Notes under the pieces: generated by a model
Seen by the model: the letters and a program-made list of their open reading frames with translations, nothing else
The model's database searches: none
Told to the model about the DNA's origin: nothing
NCBI GenBank assembly: GCA_019694835.1
Contig: JAIBBE010000093.1
Span: 1-55,288 of the forward strand
DNA from: Fimbriimonadaceae bacterium
GTDB lineage: Bacteria; Armatimonadota; Fimbriimonadia; Fimbriimonadales; Fimbriimonadaceae
Direction: 5' to 3'
Length of the DNA stretch: 55,288 bases
Translations under genes and position numbers: made by a program
Shown: positions 50,124 to 55,288 of the stretch, piece after piece
How positions within the stretch are numbered: position 1 is the stretch's first letter
Layout of the letters: each line of letters starts with the position of its first letter

Positions 50124-51539
50124 ATGAAGAAACCGCACATCGTGATTGTCGGCGGCGGATTTGGAGGCATTCAGGTTGCCAAGGGCTTGGCGAAGGTGAA
50201 CGCAAAGGTGACGGTCATTGATCGCGCCAATCACTTTCTCTTCCAACCACTCCTCTATCAGGTCGCGACGGCGGGCTTATCTCCGGCTGACATTGCGACT
50301 CCGATCCGCAGAATTCTGCGCGGTCAGAAGAACGCGGAAGTCCTTCTGGGGGAAGTCGTGGGAGTGGACAAAAAGAGCAGAAAGGTCATGCTCGCAGACG
50401 GCGGTGTCGTGGATTTCGATCTACTGGTCCTTGCCACCGGCGCGCGTCACGGCTACTTCGGAAACGATGACTGGGAGCCCTTTGCACCTGGTCTCAAAAC
50501 GCTCGACGATGCCACGCTGCTCAGGCGGAACATCCTCCTCGCCTTCGAATGTGCCGAGCGGGCATCGGATGCCGAATCTCGGGCCGAGGAGATGACATTC
50601 GTCGTCGTTGGGGCAGGAGCTACTGGCGTTGAGATGGCCGGCTCGATCGCTGAACTCGCCAAGCGGGCCCTTGCCCGGGACTTCGATCATATCAAGCCCG
50701 AATTGGCTCGTGTTGTTTTGGTTGAAGCGGGTCCTCGCGTATTGGCCGCGTACGCAAACGATCTAAGCGTCAAGGCCCTCCGCTCTCTCGAGAGCTTGGG
50801 GGTCGAGGTGCGACTCAACTCGAAAGTGACGTCGGTCGATCAGTCTGGGGTGACCTTGAGCGTTGGTGACGAATCTGAACTGATTCGGACGAGGAACGTG
50901 ATTTGGGCGGCTGGAGTGCAAGCGACGCCCCTTGCCCGCTGGCTCGGGGCAGAATCGGATCGTGCCGGGCGCGTGATTGTTGAGCCTGATCTGTCCGTTC
51001 CCGGCAGCCCGGACATCTTCGTGATCGGGGACGCAATGGCAATCCGCGGTTATCCATTGCCGGGCGTGGCCCAGGTGGCGATGCAGCAGGGGCGGTTTGT
51101 GGCGAGGTTGATTAGGGAAAGGGTGGGCCGGCTCCCCTCTCCTGCGCCCTCCGAACTGACGAGTGCGGATGCCTTGCATGGCGGAGGAGAGGGGTGGGGG
51201 AGAGGTCAAGGTGGACAACTTGCGGCTGCCGGGAGTCCGGATGCCGGCGAGACGCCAGCGGTACGGGGGGAGGTCGCCGGCAAGGTGCCAGCGGTACGGG
51301 GGGAGGTGTTTCGATATCGTGACCTCGGGAACATGGCCACGATTGGGCGGTCGAGCGCGATCTTCGAACGGGGACGATGGAAGATGAGCGGATTCGTCGC
51401 CTGGATGGGATGGCTGTTCATCCACCTCATGCAGCTCGTCGGACACCGTAACCGACTCAGCGTCTTCCTCCAATGGATGTGGGCGTACATCTTCTGGGAT
51501 CGGGGGGCGCGGCTGATCACGCCGGTCGGCAAAGACTAG
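50124..51539 (+). CDS. Type II NADH dehydrogenase with in-frame repeat insertion
   Basis: NDH-2 passes electrons from NADH to quinone at the membrane without pumping protons. The 471-residue protein has the FAD-binding IVIVGGGFGGIQVAKGL, the NAD-binding FVVVGAGATGVEMAGSIAEL, FVIGDAMA and the quinone-site segment PGVAQVAMQQGRFVA. The C-terminal membrane-binding part is MSGFVAWMGWLFIHLMQLVG. Normally RFVARLI leads directly to FRYRDLGNMATIGR. Here about 60 residues (335-394) intervene and are encoded by a family C repeat and two family E arms. They add Pro, Gly and Ala-rich low-complexity sequence. Confidence 0.93.
   Translation: MKKPHIVIVGGGFGGIQVAKGLAKVNAKVTVIDRANHFLFQPLLYQVATAGLSPADIATPIRRILRGQKNAEVLLGEVVGVDKKSRKVMLADGGVVDFDLLVLATGARHGYFGNDDWEPFAPGLKTLDDATLLRRNILLAFECAERASDAESRAEEMTFVVVGAGATGVEMAGSIAELAKRALARDFDHIKPELARVVLVEAGPRVLAAYANDLSVKALRSLESLGVEVRLNSKVTSVDQSGVTLSVGDESELIRTRNVIWAAGVQATPLARWLGAESDRAGRVIVEPDLSVPGSPDIFVIGDAMAIRGYPLPGVAQVAMQQGRFVARLIRERVGRLPSPAPSELTSADALHGGGEGWGRGQGGQLAAAGSPDAGETPAVRGEVAGKVPAVRGEVFRYRDLGNMATIGRSSAIFERGRWKMSGFVAWMGWLFIHLMQLVGHRNRLSVFLQWMWAYIFWDRGARLITPVGKD
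51132..51206. repeat. Palindromic repeat family C inside a CDS (reverse orientation)
   Basis: CTCCCCTCTCCTGCGCC and GGCGGAGGAGAGGGG arms are the reverse complement of the copies at 21163, 24250 and 28243. They lie in frame in the NDH-2 gene. Confidence 0.85.
51242..51299. repeat. Two family E arms in direct orientation inside a CDS
   Basis: GCCAGCGGTACGG occurs twice, about 33 bases apart, each preceded by GCCGGC. In the intergenic copy at 36328-36402 the two arms are inverted. Confidence 0.8.
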
Positions 51540-51566
51540 CGCCCGGGTACCCTTTCGTCCTACGAA

Positions 51567-52322
51567 ATGGCCAGCCGCAGCGAACTTGCCAAGGAAAACG
51601 TCGTCGGACCGCTCGGCGTCGTCACCCCACCGCCGATTACGGTCGACTGTGAGGCGTTTTCTGGCTCGCTGGCGATGCTCTTCGACTGCGTCCGGAAGCA
51701 GAAAGTTGAGCTCCTGCGCGTGCCGCTCTTTCCCATCTGCGAAGCCTACTTCAAGTACCTCATGGAGTCGGCGGAGCAAGATCTCGACTCGGCCGGGGCT
51801 GCACTTGCTGCGCTCAGCTATCTCATCGAACGGAAGGCTTGGATGCTGCTGCCCGTGCCCGAGGTCGAAGTCGAAGAAGAGTACTTCGAGCCCTTCGAAC
51901 TTAGCGAGGCCGCCGCGATGGAGTTTCAGGCTGCGATTCAAGCCCTCTCGGTTTGGCAGGAAGAGCGCGAGCAGCGGTTCTTCCGAGGCAGCGACGGCAC
52001 TGCACCGTACGAGGTTCCCTTTGACCTGGGAGAAGTCTCGGCGGATGACTTGGCGCGCGCCTTTGAGCGGCTCCTTTCTCGGGCGGTGCCGGAACCCATC
52101 GAGCCGCTGGGTCGCCCGCGCCGATCGCTTTCCGATCAGATGACGATCGTGCTCCAGGCCCTCACCCCCCAATGGACACCCTTGGAGGATCTTGTAGTGG
52201 GTCCGTTCACCCGCAGTGAGGCCGTCTGGTGGTTCCTGGCTCTGCTCGAGCTCATTCGGCTCGGCCAAGCAATCGTCCGCCTCGAAGAGGGTGACGTTCA
52301 CTTTGCGAGGGCCCAAGTTTGA
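51567..52322 (+). CDS. scpA: Segregation and condensation protein A
   Basis: ScpA is the kleisin that bridges the SMC heads in bacterial condensin. The 251-residue protein has the conserved N-terminal FSGSLAMLFDCVRKQKVELL segment and LAALSYLIERKAWMLLP. It ends with the C-terminal winged helix (TRSEAVWWFLALLELIRLGQ). A TACCCT box lies thirteen bases upstream. The stop overlaps the TTG of scpB. The smc gene is not in the window. Confidence 0.92.
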   Translation: MASRSELAKENVVGPLGVVTPPPITVDCEAFSGSLAMLFDCVRKQKVELLRVPLFPICEAYFKYLMESAEQDLDSAGAALAALSYLIERKAWMLLPVPEVEVEEEYFEPFELSEAAAMEFQAAIQALSVWQEEREQRFFRGSDGTAPYEVPFDLGEVSADDLARAFERLLSRAVPEPIEPLGRPRRSLSDQMTIVLQALTPQWTPLEDLVVGPFTRSEAVWWFLALLELIRLGQAIVRLEEGDVHFARAQV

Positions 52323-52906
52323 GTCTGGTTCGTCGCTTGGAAGCGGTGCTGTTCGTAACGGACACACCGGTGCCGTTGTCGGCCCTGGCAGAAGCCTTGG
52401 AGGTCAGCGAAAGTGACGCACGAGAGGGCCTTGAGAAGCTTGGTGCCTCGCTCCAGCACGGCAGTGCACTTCAACTCGTGCGCATCGCGGGCGGCTATCA
52501 GCTTTGCACTCAGCCCGGGTTCGCCGATGTCGTTGCCAGGTTCCTAAAGCCGAGCAAGCAACGCTTGTCCCGCAGCCTGATGGAGGTTCTCGCAATCGTC
52601 GCCTACCGACAACCGGTGACCATGGCCGAGATTGACGCGGTTCGGGGCGTGCAAAGCGATTACGGCCTCAAACAACTTGTCGAACGGCGCTTGGTGAGAG
52701 AGGTCGGCCGGAAGCACACTCCCGGCCGTCCGCTGCTCTATGGAACGACACAGCAGTTCCTCCACCAGTTCAATCTGAACGACCTCTCTCAGCTTCCACG
52801 CCTGGACGTCGAGCAGCCGCAACTGCCGCACATGGACGACGAACCGCCTAGCCTTCCTTCGCCTGCCGAGCCTTCTTCCGATCCATCCGAGCCAGAGCCC
52901 GATTGA
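52319..52906 (+). CDS. scpB: Segregation and condensation protein B
   Basis: ScpB binds ScpA as a dimer in the SMC complex. The 195-residue protein has two winged helices: RRLEAVLFVTDTPVPLSALA and LSRSLMEVLAIVAYRQPVTM with GRPLLYGTTQQFLHQFNL. An acidic Pro/Ser tail of about 35 residues follows. It starts at TTG 52319 overlapping the scpA stop (TTGA). Its last 59 bases overlap the 3' end of murJ on the other strand, and that overlap encodes most of its low-complexity tail. Confidence 0.93.
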   Translation: MSLVRRLEAVLFVTDTPVPLSALAEALEVSESDAREGLEKLGASLQHGSALQLVRIAGGYQLCTQPGFADVVARFLKPSKQRLSRSLMEVLAIVAYRQPVTMAEIDAVRGVQSDYGLKQLVERRLVREVGRKHTPGRPLLYGTTQQFLHQFNLNDLSQLPRLDVEQPQLPHMDDEPPSLPSPAEPSSDPSEPEPD

Positions 52907-54461
52907 CGTAGTCGGTTTCCGGCATGCCGAGCTTCCGCGTGATCCCATAGTAAATCCACGCCGAGCCTAGGCCGAGGATCATCAGGCGGCCGAAGGCCCA
53001 CGCGTTGCGCCCAAGTCCGGTGCCGCGCGGGAGCAGGAGATCGCCTCCGTACATCACACCCGCCATGATCACGGCGGCTAGGAGCGACTTCAGGAAGGTC
53101 GATCCCAAGCCATTGAGGTCAATGCCGCCGACCTGCTTCTGAATCGCGATCAGCATCGTCGCGACCAGGACCAGTGCGGAGATCGAACTCGCAAGCGGCA
53201 GTCCGAGGTATCCAAGCGGGGTGGATCGAAGCACCCAAGCCAACGCGAAGAATAGAACGCTCGCGATCGTGCCGAGGATGATGGGTTGCACGGTCTTCTG
53301 GATCGAGAAGAACGCCCGCATCAGAACCGGCTGCAAGCACCACGCGGTAATCCCGATCGAGAACATCTGAAGACAGGGCGCGACGGCGGCGGTGTCGGCG
53401 TCCGAAAACTTGCCGTACTGGAACAGCAGCGCCACGATGTCCCCCGCCAAGACCGCCATGATTGCGGAGATGGGCAAGGTGATGTAAATGACCGTCCGCA
53501 TCGTCCGGGCAAGCTGATCGCGGTACAAGTCCATCCGTTGCTGGGCAAAGAACTGACTGAGAGCGGGAAACACCGCGATCGCCAGCGACTGTCCAAAGAC
53601 GCCCAGCGGTGCTTGCATCAGCTTGTTGGCGTAGTCGAGGGCGGTGTTCACGCCGTCGGTGAAGTACGAACCGAAGCCGCGCATGATGATCCCGTACACG
53701 CCGGGCAGCGACAGCCCGAGCACGACCGGCAGCATGAGCTTGAAGACCTTCACCACGCCCGGATGCTTGAAGTCTAGCGACGGTCGGTAGCGCGAGTGGA
53801 GCCGCGTCATGACCAGCAGAGGGATCAGCAGATTCCCGATCACGGCCCCGATCACCGCGCCCCACGACATGCCGACGATGCCGGGGGTCGTGTACTGGGA
53901 CAGGACGAGGGCGCCGAAGATGATGCCGATGTTGTAGACGTTCGGCCCCAACCCTGGCGCGACGAATCGGTCGCGGGCGTACAGGGTGCCGAACATCAGG
54001 CCGCCGATGAAGAACGCAAGCTGGGCGGGCAGCAGGATGCGGCTCATCTGGGCGATGAGGGGCAGCATGTCCGCGGATTTGCCCCCCGCGACGAGTTCGG
54101 TGAGGGGCAGCGCGAAGATCCAGGCGAACGTGATGAACACGCCCAGCAGCAGGGTCATGATGGTCGTCACGACGCTGAACACGTGCCACGCCTCGTCCTC
54201 GCGGTTCGTGTGCAGGTACTCGGTGAACACCGGGATGAACGCGCTGCTCAGCGCACCCCCCGCGATCAAAAAGAACAGCAGATCGGGGATCTGGAAGGCG
54301 AGGACGTACGCATCCGTCATCGGCCCGCGCCCGAACTTCGCCGCCATGATCGTGTCGCGAGCCTGCCCGAGCACTCGGCTGAGGAACAGGCTCGCCATCA
54401 TAATGCCGCCCGCACGGGCGACGTTGGGACGACTAGGCTCGGGATTCGGCATTTCCGACAC
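52848..54461 (-). CDS. murJ: Lipid II flippase MurJ
   Basis: MurJ flips the peptidoglycan precursor lipid II across the inner membrane. The 537-residue protein has about fourteen membrane helices, with SLFLSRVLGQARDTIMAAKFG, the FIPVFTEYLHTNREDEAW loop and LGLSLPGVYGIIMRG. The C-terminal tail (RKLGMPETDYVNRALARMDRKKAR, split at the membrane edge) is basic and overlaps scpB by 59 bases. GTG 54461 has a CATAAT box eight bases upstream; ATG 54452 is an alternative. Confidence 0.94.
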   Translation of the reverse strand: MSEMPNPEPSRPNVARAGGIMMASLFLSRVLGQARDTIMAAKFGRGPMTDAYVLAFQIPDLLFFLIAGGALSSAFIPVFTEYLHTNREDEAWHVFSVVTTIMTLLLGVFITFAWIFALPLTELVAGGKSADMLPLIAQMSRILLPAQLAFFIGGLMFGTLYARDRFVAPGLGPNVYNIGIIFGALVLSQYTTPGIVGMSWGAVIGAVIGNLLIPLLVMTRLHSRYRPSLDFKHPGVVKVFKLMLPVVLGLSLPGVYGIIMRGFGSYFTDGVNTALDYANKLMQAPLGVFGQSLAIAVFPALSQFFAQQRMDLYRDQLARTMRTVIYITLPISAIMAVLAGDIVALLFQYGKFSDADTAAVAPCLQMFSIGITAWCLQPVLMRAFFSIQKTVQPIILGTIASVLFFALAWVLRSTPLGYLGLPLASSISALVLVATMLIAIQKQVGGIDLNGLGSTFLKSLLAAVIMAGVMYGGDLLLPRGTGLGRNAWAFGRLMILGLGSAWIYYGITRKLGMPETDYVNRALARMDRKKARQAKEG

Positions 54462-54469
54462 GCAAGGCG

Positions 54470-54475
54470 ATTATG
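54470..54475 (-). promoter_or_regulatory. -10-like box of murJ
   Basis: On the minus strand CATAAT is eight bases from GTG 54461. Confidence 0.4.
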
Positions 54476-54507
54476 ACGGCTCCCCGGGGAGCACTAGTTT
54501 CGGACAG

Positions 54508-54535
54508 AGTGGCGCGGGCATCCTGCCCGCGCTCG
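54508..54535. repeat. Palindromic repeat family B, single arm
   Basis: GCGCGGGCATCCTGCCCGCG with AGTG and CTCG flanks is identical to the left arm at 45910-45937. Confidence 0.85.
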
Positions 54536-54574
54536 CCGTATGTGCAATCTAACGCGCTCAACTTTGGAGAGCTT

Positions 54575-54640
54575 TATCCCTCAACCCCCTCCCATCCCAG
54601 GGGTTGAGGGTTTCGCCACCCCGCTTTCGGTCGCGTGGCA
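54575..54640. repeat. Repeat family H, copy 1
   Basis: TTTATCCCTCAACCCCCTCC followed by GGGTTGAGGGTTTCG and a GTGGCAGACCTG end matches the copy at 55161-55265. Confidence 0.8.
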
Positions 54641-54747
54641 GACCTGTCCGTGCGAGCTGACATTCCATTTAGCGTTTCAAGTTACCCGCCGTACGAAGCG
54701 AGTAGGCACATTCCGATTGATGCCTGCGGCAATTGATAGCGGGCGGC

Positions 54748-54787
54748 GAAACCCTCCATCCCTAAGGGAGGGGATGGAGGGATAAAT
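54748..54787. repeat. Repeat family H-like, inverted copy
   Basis: GCGAAACCCTCCATCCC and GGGATGGAGGGATAAA form a palindrome that is related to, and reversed against, copy 1. It replaces the C-terminal part of the small minus-strand gene. Confidence 0.65.
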
Positions 54788-54908
54788 TGGCGACCCCGTA
54801 GTTGCCGGTCAGGACGAGGGGCGTGCCTAAACTGGTGTTGACTTGAGGCCAATGAGCGGCGAATTCATCTATTTTGGAAAGGTAGTTTTTCGGTGCGATA
54901 CCAGGCAT
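54762..54908 (-). pseudogene. Truncated gene cut by a repeat
   Basis: From the ATG at 54908, preceded by GGAGG, the frame encodes MPGIAPKNYLSKIDEFAAHW and continues with VNTSLGTPLVLTGNYGVANLS. It then runs into the family H repeat and stops at 54762 after 48 residues. The first 43 residues look like genuine protein with a good ribosome binding site; the last five are translated repeat. The N-terminus resembles that of larger uncharacterised proteins, so this is probably a remnant. Confidence 0.5.
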
Positions 54909-54950
54909 GTCAGAACCTCCAATGGCTAGTCTGAAGACGTGTGGTGCCCG

Positions 54951-55097
54951 GTCAAGGTTTCAATAGGTCCCGTCAAGACCGAGCGCGAGCCAGTCAGAGA
55001 GGGCCGCGACCGCGTCAAGAAGGCCCTCGGCGCCGTCAATGGGGGTTTCGAGCCCGTCAAGACCTCCCTCGATGACGTCAGAGCGTCCCTCGATGAC
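54951..55097. repeat. 21-bp tandem repeat array
   Basis: Seven imperfect 21-bp units each begin GTCA (mostly GTCAAG) and often contain CCTCGA or TTCGAG. Because 21 is a multiple of three, all frames give seven-residue repeats: plus-strand units such as VKTSLDD and VKKALGA, minus-strand units such as LTGSRSV or VIEGGLD. Which frame is or was translated is not clear. There is no CRISPR-like unique spacer. Confidence 0.75.
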
Positions 55098-55160
55098 CGA
55101 TGGCGGCCTTGACGTGGTTGGGCTGGTGGCTGGAGACATTCTGCAATCACCATCATAGGT

Positions 55161-55265
55161 TTTATCCCTCAACCCCCTCTCCTCCTCCTGCCGTGCCCGC
55201 GAACATGTCCTCGCTTGGGGTTGAGGGTTTCGACGCCCCGCTTCGGTGTCGTGGCAGACTTGCCC
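55161..55265. repeat. Repeat family H, copy 2
   Basis: TTTATCCCTCAACCCCCTCT through GGGGTTGAGGGTTTCG to GTGGCAGACTTG repeats the order of 54575-54640 with a longer centre. Confidence 0.8.
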
Positions 55266-55288
55266 CAAGGAGGCAACCCGCAACCTGC

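Larger units (their letters stand above)
54462..55288. other. Repeat-rich end of the window
   Basis: This 827-base stretch upstream of murJ holds a family B arm, three family H segments, one truncated small gene (54762-54908, minus) and a 21-bp tandem array (54951-55097). No intact gene is supported. Confidence 0.6.

Noticed and set aside
50763..52367. A 534-codon minus-strand frame across ndh and scpA
   Set aside because: It lies opposite two conserved genes with clear motifs and encodes no recognisable domain.
54951..55097. Possible CRISPR array
   Set aside because: Units are 21 bp, imperfect and directly adjacent with no spacers, and no cas genes are present.
1..55288. tRNA or rRNA genes
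   Set aside because: No cloverleaf-compatible sequence with a GTTCGA-type T loop and acceptor stem, and no rRNA-like conserved stretch, was seen in the intergenic regions. A covariance-model scan would be decisive.

Overview
The window reads as chromosomal DNA of a high-GC bacterium. Taxonomy is inferred from protein style only. The pseudopilin at 24634 has the [18 protein letters not shown] start followed by an AKEAAKK helix that I associate with Armatimonadota (Fimbriimonas-like bacteria). Type IV pilus-type genes, many secreted and lipoproteins, a SARP-type giant regulator and large numbers of palindromic intergenic repeats fit that group. No rRNA, tRNA or CRISPR array was found.

Layout. 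1-8.3 kb: tail of an RGG-rich protein, msrB, a GNAT-type transferase, a T2SS/T4P inner-membrane protein coupled to a J-domain membrane protein, a secreted Gly/Arg-rich protein, and tatC followed directly by a twin-arginine substrate. 8.3-12.9 kb: asnS, rph with an orphan HicB-like gene, a PQQ-propeller lipoprotein and an AddB/Cas4-type nuclease. 12.9-16.8 kb, minus strand: a type IV pilin cluster (pilA-, pilV-, pilW- and pilX-like genes). 17-20.3 kb: a 994-residue BTAD/NB-ARC/TPR regulator. 20.6-24.2 kb: a compact Mu-like phage head cassette (protease/scaffold with a frameshift, decoration, major capsid, two small membrane proteins, two connector proteins) with no portal, terminase, tail or integrase. 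24.3-31.3 kb: a candidate small RNA, a pseudopilin, a thioredoxin-like protein, transketolase, a methyltransferase, lipoproteins and ndk. 31.4-35.6 kb: six overlapping genes for an uncharacterised membrane complex, then recO. 36.4-44.1 kb: flavin reductase, E2 acyltransferase, DNA polymerase IV, HNH nuclease, a DUF433/DUF5615 toxin-antitoxin pair and an MFS transporter. 44.2-47.8 kb: secreted repeat protein, metal-binding lipoprotein and subtilase. 47.8-54.5 kb: phosphatase, LuxR-type regulator, bifunctional nuclease, NDH-2, scpAB and murJ. 54.5-55.3 kb: repeats, a truncated gene and a 21-bp tandem array.

Two window-wide patterns stand out. First, at least eight families of palindromic repeats (called A to H here) occur between genes, and members of five of them (A, B, C, E, F) also lie in frame inside coding sequences: the GNAT gene, the SARP regulator, the phage protease and NDH-2. 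This resembles the Rickettsia palindromic elements. Second, many host genes have a TANNNT or CATAAT-type box ending exactly six bases before the start codon and usually no ribosome binding site, the signature of leaderless transcripts. The phage cassette genes instead mostly carry strong Shine-Dalgarno sequences, which supports a foreign origin, while the repeat inside its first gene argues for long residence.

The best candidates for an undescribed system are the six-gene membrane operon (31408-35590) and the stripped-down capsid cassette (20607-24213).
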